53,873 bases of DNA from the NCBI GenBank assembly GCA_017443595.1, contig JAFSYU010000001.1:1-53873 (forward strand). Direction: 5' to 3'. Below are positions 1 through 7,461 of the stretch, in pieces. Within the stretch, counting starts at the first letter, position 1. Each line of letters begins with the position of its first letter. The notes under the pieces are model-generated. The model saw only the letters and a program-made list of their open reading frames with translations. It had not been told where the DNA came from and made no database searches. Made by a program: the position numbers and the translations under genes. The stretch comes from Clostridia bacterium. GTDB taxonomy: Bacteria; Bacillota; Clostridia; Oscillospirales; CAG-272.

Positions 1-2
1 CG

Positions 3-146
3 AGATACGTTGACGGTCAGCGGGTACAGCTTATCGACATCTACTTCAACGGCGTCGGTATCGTCGAAGAAATGACGCCCGAGCAGATGGAAGAAGCTTT
101 TCAAACGCGTCTCAAAGCCGAAGAAACCAAAAGCAAAACGGTGTAA
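3..146 (+). CDS. C-terminal end of a probable site-specific serine recombinase (partial)
   Basis: The only open frame entering from the left edge codes 47 residues and stops at 144-146. The segment RVQLIDIYFNGVGIV followed by a charged helical tail resembles the C-terminal DUF4368-type end of large serine recombinases of the Tn4451/TnpX type, where a basic stretch precedes a short beta strand of the form IDIYFNFVG. If right, the gene cuts or joins DNA for a mobile element whose body lies left of this window. The catalytic resolvase domain is not in view, so this rests on a short tail only. It is followed by a good terminator and is convergent with the HD-GYP gene. Confidence 0.5.
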   Translation, partial: RYVDGQRVQLIDIYFNGVGIVEEMTPEQMEEAFQTRLKAEETKSKTV

Positions 147-200
147 CCAAAGCGGTCACGCCATCTTACAACAAATCAATTATTCAATTTAGATACAAAG

Positions 201-250
201 GCCGCCTTGGGGCATCTTCCTTACGGAGGGTGCCCCAACGGCGTCCTTTT
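201..250 (+). terminator. Rho-independent terminator after the partial recombinase
   Basis: Arms TTGGGGCA (207-214) and TGCCCCAA (231-238) pair perfectly and are extended by GCC/GGC after a one-base bulge. The loop is about 16 nt, and CCTTTT follows at 245-250. Confidence 0.7.
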
Positions 251-297
251 GCTATGGCGCTCGGTATATAACAGGGATTCGAAGCAGTATTATATAT

Positions 298-1614
298 TCA
301 GATAGATAAGAAAACGTCTTCGTTGCCGTCCATTATCTTTAGCATTATTTCCGCGTATTTCGGGTCAAACTGGGTGCCCATGCCGTTATATATCTCGTCT
401 CTTACGGTCGACTTTTCAAGCGGTGAGCTGTAGCTTCTGGCGGACGTCATCGCGTCGTACGCGTCCGCTACCGCGACAAGACGCGCGATCTCCGGTATAT
501 CGGTACCGGAAAGCCCCGCCGGATAACCTTTACCGTCGTATCTTTCGTGGTGGTAATGCGCTACAACGCTGAGGTACGGTGCCTGCTTTATGCTTGATAA
601 GATCTGGAAGCCCATTTCCGTGTGAAGCTTTACTGTGTCGTATTCACCGTTGGTCAGCTTTGCGTTTTTGTTGATTATATCGTTGCTGACGCCTATTTTT
701 CCTATATCGTGCAAAAGTCCCGCGAAATAGATCTGCTCACATTCTTCCGGGGAGAATCCCGCCGCTTCAGCTATCATTTTTGAATACGCCGCTACTCTTG
801 TAGAATGGCCGCGCGTGTATTTGTCCTTTGTATCTATCGCGGTAGCAAGAGCTTCAGCCGTTTCCTTGAACAACGCGGCTTCTTTTTTTCTCGCGTTTTT
901 ATAATAATCTATCTCGTGTTTTTTCGCGCGTTCCGCAACTTCGTTCAAAAAGCTGAGCGAGTACGTGTAGAATACGCAGACCATGAACGCCGTGACCATA
1001 TTTGTAAGCGATATGCCGTATAAAAAGATCTGCATGACGGACGCCACGGTGGGAAGAGAAATACATATGATCATTGACACGCCGAGGCTCGTTTTGATCT
1101 TTTTGAGGTTTTTGATAATAGCCCATTCCTGAAGGGCGACTATCAGAAGCGGCGCGGCGTAACAGATAACGTGCAAGGGAGAGCGCTGATATCTGTTCTG
1201 ATCGTCAAACGTGTAATACAGTCCGGTAAACTGCGATATTATAACGAGCGCCTCGCCGACGCCGAACAGACAGTCCGCAATAATCAACTGAACGGGCTTT
1301 TTGATCTTTGCGTCGTGCCGGAGCATATTGTTTATATACCTGGTAACAAGGAAAGGTATGACAAGCGAAAGGATAAATACTACGCAGTTGCTTATCCTTA
1401 CCATATAGAAGCCCAGCGTGGTGGTATCGCCTCTGTATATGTATGAGAATCTGTCAAATATAAGCAGCATCATGGCGGAAAGTTCCATGAGCGTCAAAAT
1501 GATCTTTGTTGCTTTGGGCAGAGATTTTGCCATAAGTGTCATAACGGCAAGTATCCCGCACATCCCGCACATGAACAGCATTACGTTAAGTTGGTGTTCA
1601 GCATAAAAGATCAT
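298..1614 (-). CDS. 7TM membrane HD-GYP domain protein, probable c-di-GMP phosphodiesterase
   Basis: A protein of 438 residues. About seven hydrophobic segments fill residues 10-222, followed by a charged linker helix and a C-terminal HD-GYP domain (about 255-430). Visible hallmarks are GHSTRVAAYS, GLLHDIGKIGV (the metal-binding HD pair), HHERYDGKGYP (the HHExxDGxGYP signature) and VAVADAYDAMTS. HD-GYP enzymes hydrolyse c-di-GMP to pGpG or GMP; the substrate is inferred from family. The start has a good site (AAGGGAA) and the gene has its own promoter at 1653-1681. It is divergent from a GGDEF gene, so the pair could set c-di-GMP level in opposite directions. The membrane part is probably a sensor of unknown ligand. 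Confidence 0.9.
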   Translation of the reverse strand: MIFYAEHQLNVMLFMCGMCGILAVMTLMAKSLPKATKIILTLMELSAMMLLIFDRFSYIYRGDTTTLGFYMVRISNCVVFILSLVIPFLVTRYINNMLRHDAKIKKPVQLIIADCLFGVGEALVIISQFTGLYYTFDDQNRYQRSPLHVICYAAPLLIVALQEWAIIKNLKKIKTSLGVSMIICISLPTVASVMQIFLYGISLTNMVTAFMVCVFYTYSLSFLNEVAERAKKHEIDYYKNARKKEAALFKETAEALATAIDTKDKYTRGHSTRVAAYSKMIAEAAGFSPEECEQIYFAGLLHDIGKIGVSNDIINKNAKLTNGEYDTVKLHTEMGFQILSSIKQAPYLSVVAHYHHERYDGKGYPAGLSGTDIPEIARLVAVADAYDAMTSARSYSSPLEKSTVRDEIYNGMGTQFDPKYAEIMLKIMDGNEDVFLSI

Positions 1615-1652
1615 GGCAAATTCCCTTCAGCACGATGAATTATTATGCAATT

Positions 1653-1681
1653 ATTATACACAGTTAACCGTAATGTTGCAA
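1653..1681 (-). promoter_or_regulatory. sigma-A promoter of the HD-GYP gene
   Basis: On the minus strand TTGCAA (1676-1681) is followed after exactly 17 nt by TATAAT (1653-1658). The leader to the ATG is about 35 nt. Confidence 0.75.
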
Positions 1682-1953
1682 GTTAATAAATGTTAACAAT
1701 ATGTTTTGACCGCATTAATACGATGTAATAGAATTTTTCGGCGCAAAAGTCTGATATATTATATAATTGCGCTGTGTATACAAATATTCTTTGACATATA
1801 AATCAAACGTTTAAAGTTATCCTATGCTTATTTACATACAAAAATGAACTTTGTAATATTTATTCCGTTTTATGCATATTATTCGCTTGGCGCGGCGTAA
1901 TAAAAAATACGGAAAGTTAAATAAAAAAACTGTCTTTTACGGTCGAATACTTG

Positions 1954-1982
1954 TTGACTTTTGCGATATAATATGATATAAT
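1954..1982 (+). promoter_or_regulatory. sigma-A promoter of the GGDEF gene
   Basis: TTGACT (1954-1959), 17 nt spacer, TATAAT (1977-1982) with an extended -10 TGA just upstream. Strong match. Confidence 0.8.
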
Positions 1983-2036
1983 ATAATAAATTAAAAAATC
2001 CATATATAACGCAAACATTCTCAGGGTAAACGACAA

Positions 2037-3245
2037 ATGTATTATTCAATTATAAGCATACTCGCCTTAATAATCCTCGTTATTTTAAATCATGAAACGC
2101 TGTTTAAAAAGAATTTGAATAAAAACAGACCTTTGCAGAAAAGCTACCGCTTGTTTTTGTTCAGTATTATAGCGTATTACATAACGGATATTTTGTGGGG
2201 CATATTTGACCATTTTCATTTATCGGTCGCATCATTTATAGATACGGAGCTGTATTTTGTCGCAATGGCGATAGGAATACTGTTCTGGACGCGCTACGTC
2301 GTAGCGTATCTGCGCGAGAGGAATATATACGGCGCTATACTTCATTACGCCGGGATAGGCTTCTTTGCGGGCGTTACGGTAATGGTCATCATAAACATAT
2401 TTGCCCCCGTGATGTTCCGTATTGACGAAGAAGGCAACTATATTACGACCGCCGGCAGGTATATAATCCTTATAACTCAAATAATACTTTTATTGCTCAC
2501 TTCCGTATACGCGACAATCATAACCGTAAAAACAATAGGCTCCATAAAGCAAAGACATATGGCAATAGCTTTTTTCGGCATCATAATGCTTGTCTTCATA
2601 TTTATACAGCTGTTCAAACCCGATTTGCCGCTGTATGCAATGGGCTACCTTACCGGAAGCTGTCTATTGCACTCATTCGTTATCGGAGGTGAAAAAGCGT
2701 CGTACCGCAAGGAGCTTGAAGCGGCGCTGAAAAGAGAAGATAAGCAGCTGAAAGAGCTGCAGACCGCGTGGGACGCCGCTTATACGGACGCGATGACAGG
2801 CGCAAAAAGCAAACTTGCTTTCCTTGAAGAATCAGACCGGCTTGATAAAGAGATAGCCGACGGAACGATACAGAAAATGGCGATAGCGCTGTTTGACGTA
2901 AACGGGTTAAAAATAATAAACGATACCATGGGGCACGATACCGGAGACGAATACATCAAAAAAGCGTTTGTTATCATATGCAAGCATTTTAATAAAAGTC
3001 CCGTGTTCCGCACCGGCGGCGACGAGTTTGTCGCCGTGCTTGAAGGAGACGATTACTGCGACAGGCAGGATCTGATAAACAGCTTCAACGAAGAGGTGGA
3101 AATGAATAAAACGCGCGGTGAGGTCGTGATATCGTTAGGCGTGGCGGATTACAGGCAAGGCGTGGATCACAGCTGCAAAAAAATATTTGACAGAGCGGAC
3201 GCGCTTATGTACAGACGCAAGGAAGAACTGAAAAGAGAAGAATAA
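2037..3245 (+). CDS. Membrane GGDEF protein, probable diguanylate cyclase
   Basis: A protein of 402 residues. Six or seven hydrophobic segments occupy the first ~225 residues, then a helix rich in Lys/Glu (about 225-250) leads into a GGDEF domain (about 250-400). The active-site loop is canonical (FRTGGDEFVAV) and the metal and substrate region reads ALFDVNGLKIINDTMGHDTGD. GGDEF enzymes make c-di-GMP from two GTP. The inhibitory RxxD site that normally lies five residues before GGDEF is absent (NKSP there), so product inhibition may be lost. It is transcribed away from an HD-GYP gene. The ribosome binding site (CAGGG) is weak. Sensory input of the membrane part is unknown. Confidence 0.9.
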   Translation: MYYSIISILALIILVILNHETLFKKNLNKNRPLQKSYRLFLFSIIAYYITDILWGIFDHFHLSVASFIDTELYFVAMAIGILFWTRYVVAYLRERNIYGAILHYAGIGFFAGVTVMVIINIFAPVMFRIDEEGNYITTAGRYIILITQIILLLLTSVYATIITVKTIGSIKQRHMAIAFFGIIMLVFIFIQLFKPDLPLYAMGYLTGSCLLHSFVIGGEKASYRKELEAALKREDKQLKELQTAWDAAYTDAMTGAKSKLAFLEESDRLDKEIADGTIQKMAIALFDVNGLKIINDTMGHDTGDEYIKKAFVIICKHFNKSPVFRTGGDEFVAVLEGDDYCDRQDLINSFNEEVEMNKTRGEVVISLGVADYRQGVDHSCKKIFDRADALMYRRKEELKREE

Positions 3246-3250
3246 CGGCA

Positions 3251-3285
3251 AAAACCGGCATAATTGAATGCCGGTTTTGAATTTA
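3251..3285 (+). terminator. Terminator of the GGDEF gene
   Basis: Perfect 11-bp stem AAAACCGGCAT (3251-3261) / ATGCCGGTTTT (3268-3278) with a 6-nt loop. The T run is part of the stem. Confidence 0.8.
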
Positions 3286-3330
3286 AACTAAAAAAATCAC
3301 AAAAATTCAAATTTAATTTCGGATTTTTTA

Positions 3331-3359
3331 TTTACTTTTCACAAAAAGTATGATATAAT
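3331..3359 (+). promoter_or_regulatory. sigma-A promoter of hpf
   Basis: TTTACT (3331-3336), 17 nt, TATAAT (3354-3359) with TGA in the extended -10 position. Confidence 0.75.
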
Positions 3360-3412
3360 AAGAGCGTAGAGAGAGATCTTTACGAATACCGAAAGAAAGG
3401 TAAGAGAAGACT

Positions 3413-3940
3413 ATGAAAATTCTGGTAGTTGCAAAACAGGTCGAAGTGACAGACGATCTCCGTGAACTGTTTGAGAAAAAACTCAAGAAATTCGACAAGT
3501 TCTTCGGCGATAAGACGGAAGCTAAGCTGACGCTCAAGGAACGCAAGAACGACGACAAAAAGCTTGAGCTCACCATCAACGTGAACGGAACGCTGTTCCG
3601 CGCGGAAGAGACCGCACCGACCTTCCAGACAGCTTTGGACTCTGCCATGGATTCTATCGAAAGGCAGATCAGAAAGCACAAAACGCGCCTTCAGAAGCGC
3701 ATAAGAAACAAGGACTTCGCGGCGGCTACGGCGGACGTGCCGGAAGCGGAGGAAGAAAAGGAATTTGACATAAGAGTAAAGGAATTTGACATCAAACCCA
3801 TGACGGCGGAGGAAGCGATACTGCAGATGAATCTGCTTGACCACTCGTTCTTCGTATTTGAAAACGAAGCGTCCGGCAAGATCAACGTCGTATATAAAAG
3901 AGAAGGAAACAGCTACGGCTTGATAGAGCCTGTCAAATAA
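3413..3940 (+). CDS. hpf: Long-form ribosome hibernation promoting factor
   Basis: A 175-residue protein with the two-part build of long HPF. The N-terminal RaiA/YfiA fold (1-105) has a basic helix, IERQIRKHKTRLQKR. After a variable linker comes the C-terminal dimerising domain (about 120-175), including KEFDIKPMTAEEAILQMNLL and FFVFENEASGKINVVYKR. Long HPF binds the decoding site of idle 70S ribosomes, and its C-terminal domain pairs two of them into 100S dimers. The gene stands alone with its own strong promoter and terminator, as is usual. Its ribosome site is GAAAGAAAGG about 14-23 nt upstream. Confidence 0.95.
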   Translation: MKILVVAKQVEVTDDLRELFEKKLKKFDKFFGDKTEAKLTLKERKNDDKKLELTINVNGTLFRAEETAPTFQTALDSAMDSIERQIRKHKTRLQKRIRNKDFAAATADVPEAEEEKEFDIRVKEFDIKPMTAEEAILQMNLLDHSFFVFENEASGKINVVYKREGNSYGLIEPVK

Positions 3941-3956
3941 AATACGGTTGTGTATC

Positions 3957-3985
3957 GGGGCTGTCGCGGTTGCGATAGCCCCTTT
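3957..3985 (+). terminator. Terminator of hpf
   Basis: GGGGCTGTCGC (3957-3967) pairs with GCGATAGCCCC (3972-3982) with one G-T pair and a GGTT loop; TTT follows. Confidence 0.75.
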
Positions 3986-4027
3986 GGATTGAATTAAAGA
4001 ATAAAGAAAAATAATAAAGAATAAAAA

Positions 4028-5023
4028 ATGGAAAATTTGATCAAAGAAATGACCCTTGAAGAAAAGGTCGGGCAGCTGTTTTTAGCGCACTGCCCGACGG
4101 AGGGAGCGGAGGAGCTCGTTTCCCGTCTGCACCTGGGCGGACTGCTTATGTTCGCTCACAATTTTGAAGATAAAGATCCGGATTCCGTAAGAGAATTTAC
4201 AAAAAACTGCAGCAAAAATGCGAAAATACCGCTTCTCATCGCCGCGGACGAAGAAGGCGGAACGGTGGTGAGAATAAGCAAATTCAAACAGTACAGAGAC
4301 GAGCCGTTCAAATCGCCTAAAGACATTTACGCGCAAGGCGGTTTTGAGGCGGTTTACGCTGAAGCAAAAGAAAAAGCCGAGCTTATGCTTTCCATGGGCG
4401 TAAACTACGATCTGGCACCGGTCTGCGATTACACGGACGATGAAAGCAAGTATATAGCAAAGCGCAGCTTCGGACACACGCCGCAGATGTGCGCGGAATT
4501 CATAAAAACGAGCGTTTCCGCAATGGTCGGCGCCGGACTTTGCTGTTCTTTGAAGCATTTTCCGGGTTACGGCGGTAATTCCGACACGCACATGGGAATG
4601 TCTACCGACGTAAGAGAGCTGTCCGAATTTGAAACAAAGGATCTTTTGCCGTTTGAATCGGGAATTGAAGCCGGAGCGCAGAGCGTTATGGTGTCTCACA
4701 ACATAGTAAACTGCTTTGATCCGGATTTTCCCGCGTCTCTTTCGTATCCGATACATACGTATCTGCGCGATAAGATGGGCTTTGACGGCGTGATAATAAC
4801 GGATTCGCTGACGATGAACGCCATAAGGCAGTTTACGAACGGCGCCGATCCGTGCGCGCGCGCGCTGATGTGCGGCAACGATATGATAATAACGGCTTTG
4901 TTTGAAGAAGGATACAACAGCATCTGCGACGCGGTAAAATGCGGCTACGTTCCCGAAAGCAGACTTGACGAAGCGGTGGGAAGAATACTTATGATGAAAC
5001 GCAGAATAGGTCTTGACATATAA
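4028..5023 (+). CDS. Glycoside hydrolase family 3, probable beta-N-acetylhexosaminidase (NagZ-like)
   Basis: A single GH3 barrel domain of 331 residues, the size of NagZ, without a signal peptide and so probably cytoplasmic. The family signature is present as KHFPGYGGNSDTHMG, containing the Asp-His dyad loop used by NagZ-type enzymes, and the nucleophile region reads GVIITDSLTMNA with the catalytic Asp. NagZ-type enzymes remove GlcNAc from muropeptides during wall recycling; the substrate here is inferred. The ATG lies in an A-rich run with no Shine-Dalgarno sequence, in contrast to its neighbours. It is the first gene of a tight plus-strand run leading into thyA and folA. Confidence 0.88.
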   Translation: MENLIKEMTLEEKVGQLFLAHCPTEGAEELVSRLHLGGLLMFAHNFEDKDPDSVREFTKNCSKNAKIPLLIAADEEGGTVVRISKFKQYRDEPFKSPKDIYAQGGFEAVYAEAKEKAELMLSMGVNYDLAPVCDYTDDESKYIAKRSFGHTPQMCAEFIKTSVSAMVGAGLCCSLKHFPGYGGNSDTHMGMSTDVRELSEFETKDLLPFESGIEAGAQSVMVSHNIVNCFDPDFPASLSYPIHTYLRDKMGFDGVIITDSLTMNAIRQFTNGADPCARALMCGNDMIITALFEEGYNSICDAVKCGYVPESRLDEAVGRILMMKRRIGLDI

Positions 5024-5068
5024 ATAATTTAGTGATAGAATATAATAAATAACTGTTTGGAGCAAAAA

Positions 5069-5899
5069 ATGAGTTACGCTGATAAAGTGTTTATTGATAA
5101 CGTTACGGATATTATGGAAAACGGCGTCTGGGACACGGATCTTGACGTCCGTCCGAAATGGGAGGACGGGACGCCCGCCCATACCGTTAAAAAATTCTGT
5201 ATCGTAAACAGATACGATCTTTCAAAGGAATTCCCGATACTGACCATACGCCGCACTTTCATAAAGTCCGCGGCGCAGGAGCTGTTGTGGATATGGCAGA
5301 AGAAATCAAACAAAATATCGGAGCTTGAAAGTCATATCTGGGACCAGTGGGCTGATGAAAACGGCACGATAGGCAAAGCGTACGGCTACCAGCTCGGAAT
5401 CAAGCACAAGTACAAAGAAGGTATGTTCGACCAGGTGGACAGAGTTCTGTACGACTTAAAAAACAACCGTGCCAGCAGACGTATGATAACGAATATATAC
5501 AACCACGCGGACCTGCATGAGATGGCGCTTTATCCTTGCGCTTACAGCATGACGTTCAACGTCTCCGGCAACAAACTCTGCGCTATACTAAATCAGCGTT
5601 CTAACGATATGCTCGTTGCAAACAACTGGAACGTTGCGCAGTACGCGCTGCTCGTTATGATGTTCGCACAGGTCTCCGGGCTTGAGCCGGGAGAATTCGT
5701 CCACGTCATAGCCGATGCGCATATATACGACAGACATATTCCTATAGTCAAAGAGATAATCAAAAACGAGCAGAAACCGGCGCCTAAGCTGATACTCGAT
5801 CCGGATATCAAAGACTTTTATCAGTTTACGAAAAACAGCTTCAAGCTCGAAAATTACGAGTATACGGATCTACTCTGCAAGATACCCGTAGCGGAATAA
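5069..5899 (+). CDS. thyA: Thymidylate synthase
   Basis: 276 residues. Folate-dependent conversion of dUMP to dTMP. The catalytic Cys is in ALYPCAYSMTF, where most ThyA have PCH. The later segments NQRSNDMLVANNWNVAQYA and HVIADAHIYDRH match the variant of ThyA seen in clostridia. The start at 5069 is chosen over an in-frame TTG at 5057 because GGAG (5059-5062) sits six bases before this ATG. It is followed by folA after 12 bp, forming the standard thymidylate/folate cycle pair that regenerates tetrahydrofolate. Confidence 0.96.
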   Translation: MSYADKVFIDNVTDIMENGVWDTDLDVRPKWEDGTPAHTVKKFCIVNRYDLSKEFPILTIRRTFIKSAAQELLWIWQKKSNKISELESHIWDQWADENGTIGKAYGYQLGIKHKYKEGMFDQVDRVLYDLKNNRASRRMITNIYNHADLHEMALYPCAYSMTFNVSGNKLCAILNQRSNDMLVANNWNVAQYALLVMMFAQVSGLEPGEFVHVIADAHIYDRHIPIVKEIIKNEQKPAPKLILDPDIKDFYQFTKNSFKLENYEYTDLLCKIPVAE

Positions 5900-5911
5900 G
5901 GAGAATATAAA

Positions 5912-6433
5912 ATGCTCAAACTGATAGTTGCCGTCGCGGACGGCTGGGCAATAGGATATAAAGGCGATCTTTTGGCAAGGATATCAACGGATCTTAAAAG
6001 ATTCAAAGAGATGACCACGGGCAACGCCGTTATAATGGGTTATAACACTCTTATCTCGCTGCCCGGCGGCAAACCGCTGAAAAACAGGGAAAATATAGTA
6101 TTATATCCGGACGAAATAGAGATCGAGGGCGCTACGGTCGTCCACAGTCTGAAAGAAGCGGTGGAAGTATCGGAAAAGATCAGGGATAAAGACGTTTTCG
6201 TCATAGGCGGCGGCTCCGTTTACAATCAGCTTTTGCCGTACTGCGATACCGCGTACATAACAAAAATAGACAAACATTACGAGGCGGATACGTTTATTCC
6301 GAACCTTGACGAAATGCCGGAATGGAAAATAGAAGAAGAAAGTGAACAGTTCTGTGATACAGACGGTACGCCTTACAGATACGTAACTTACAAGCGTGTA
6401 AAAAAACGCTGCAAAAAAGCCCGTAAAGAATGA
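5912..6433 (+). CDS. folA: Dihydrofolate reductase
   Basis: 173 residues, type I DHFR. The family order is visible: N-terminal strand LIVAVADGWAIGYKGDLLARISTDLKRFKEMT, then GNAVIMGYNTLISLPGGKPLKNRENIVL, then the NADPH-binding DVFVIGGGSVYNQLLPYCDTAYITKI. It reduces the dihydrofolate made by ThyA just upstream. The ribosome site AAGGAGAA precedes the ATG. The C-terminus carries an extra basic tail (KRVKKRCKKARKE). Confidence 0.95.
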   Translation: MLKLIVAVADGWAIGYKGDLLARISTDLKRFKEMTTGNAVIMGYNTLISLPGGKPLKNRENIVLYPDEIEIEGATVVHSLKEAVEVSEKIRDKDVFVIGGGSVYNQLLPYCDTAYITKIDKHYEADTFIPNLDEMPEWKIEEESEQFCDTDGTPYRYVTYKRVKKRCKKARKE

Positions 6434-6445
6434 TTTTTAAATAAA

Positions 6446-7444
6446 ATGAGCAGAAAAATAGCAATAGATCTGGGTACGTCCACTATCCAGATATACACGG
6501 AAAGCAAGGGCGTGGTGCTCAACGAGCCTTCCGTTATCGCGGTGGACAGATTTCTTAATAAAGTTACTCTGATAGGACGTGAAGCGGCTGAACTCTACGG
6601 GCGCGAGCCGGAAGGTATAGAAGTCGTGCGTCCGATCAGAGACGGAGTCATAAGCCGTTTCAATCATACCGTTGCGATGCTCAAAAGGTTTTTGAGAAAA
6701 AGCTGCGGCAGGTGGATACTGCCGCCGGAAGCCGTCATAGCCGTGCCGAGCATAGTGACAGACGTTGAGGAAAACGCCGTAAGAGACGCGGCGGTGTCCG
6801 CCGGACTGAAAGAGCCTTTTCTGATAGACGAACCCGTGGCGGCGGCAATAGGCGCCGGCATAGACGTTGCGTCTGACAGAGGACACATGATAGTTGACGT
6901 AGGCGGCGGAACGACGGATATCGCCGTAATTTGTTCCGGCGGCTCCGTGGTATCGTCCTCGGTACGCACCGCGGGAGACGAGATGACGGCGGCGATCGTA
7001 AAATACGTAAGAAACAAATACTCGCTTCTTATAGGCGAGCGCACGGCGGAGGAGGCTAAAATCGCCATAGGCTCCGTCTGGCGCAGAAACGACATACAGA
7101 CAGTCAGCATAACGGGCAAAAACCTCAAAACAAGAGCGCCGCTTTTGACTGAGCTTTCGTCAAACGATATGACGGAAGCGCTTGAAGAGCCGGTAACGAG
7201 GCTTATTGAGGAGATATGTGCCGTTATAGAAAAAACACCGCCGGAGCTCGTATCGGATATAGCGGAAAACGGGATAGTCATGACAGGCGGCGGCTGTCAG
7301 ATATACGGACTTGACAAAATGATAAGCAGCGTGACGGGACTGCCCGTCAAAACCGCGGAAGATCCCGCGCTCTGCGTCGTTATAGGCGCGGGCAAAGCGG
7401 ACAGCGCCGGACTGACTCCGGCAAGAAACAAGTGGAGAAGATAA
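6446..7444 (+). CDS. MreB/Mbl-like bacterial actin
   Basis: 332 residues with the full actin-fold signature: phosphate-1 loop IAIDLGTSTIQIY, PSVIAV, EPVAAAIGAGI, phosphate-2 loop VDVGGGTTDIAVI, GERTAEEAKIAIGS and the adenosine motif GIVMTGGGCQIYGLDKM. MreB polymerises under the membrane to place wall synthesis in rods. Sequence is more diverged than a standard MreB, and the gene is not next to mreC/mreD but follows folA by 12 bp. It may therefore be a second, specialised MreB-type paralogue rather than the main one. No clear Shine-Dalgarno is seen, so translation may depend on coupling to folA. Confidence 0.9.
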   Translation: MSRKIAIDLGTSTIQIYTESKGVVLNEPSVIAVDRFLNKVTLIGREAAELYGREPEGIEVVRPIRDGVISRFNHTVAMLKRFLRKSCGRWILPPEAVIAVPSIVTDVEENAVRDAAVSAGLKEPFLIDEPVAAAIGAGIDVASDRGHMIVDVGGGTTDIAVICSGGSVVSSSVRTAGDEMTAAIVKYVRNKYSLLIGERTAEEAKIAIGSVWRRNDIQTVSITGKNLKTRAPLLTELSSNDMTEALEEPVTRLIEEICAVIEKTPPELVSDIAENGIVMTGGGCQIYGLDKMISSVTGLPVKTAEDPALCVVIGAGKADSAGLTPARNKWRR

Positions 7445-7461
7445 AAAAGAAAGGAGAACAT

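Larger units (their letters stand above)
1615..2036. other. AT-rich intergenic region between divergent c-di-GMP genes
   Basis: 422 bp without a credible gene. It holds one promoter for each neighbour (1653-1681 minus, 1954-1982 plus). I looked for a c-di-GMP riboswitch in the leader before the GGDEF gene and saw none; the leader from the predicted start site is only about 45 nt. The middle (1700-1950) is very AT-rich with no obvious structure. Confidence 0.6.

Noticed and set aside
1982..2036. c-di-GMP riboswitch before the GGDEF gene
   Set aside because: The leader is only about 45 nt and shows none of the conserved GEMM core.
5013..5046. Separate promoter for thyA (TTGACA at 5013 and TATAAT at 5041)
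   Set aside because: Spacing is 22 nt, too long for a standard promoter; thyA is more simply read from upstream.
4082..5182. 366-residue minus-strand open frame opposite the GH3 and thyA genes
   Set aside because: Composition is Arg/His/Tyr-rich as expected of an antisense shadow; both plus-strand genes are clearly real.
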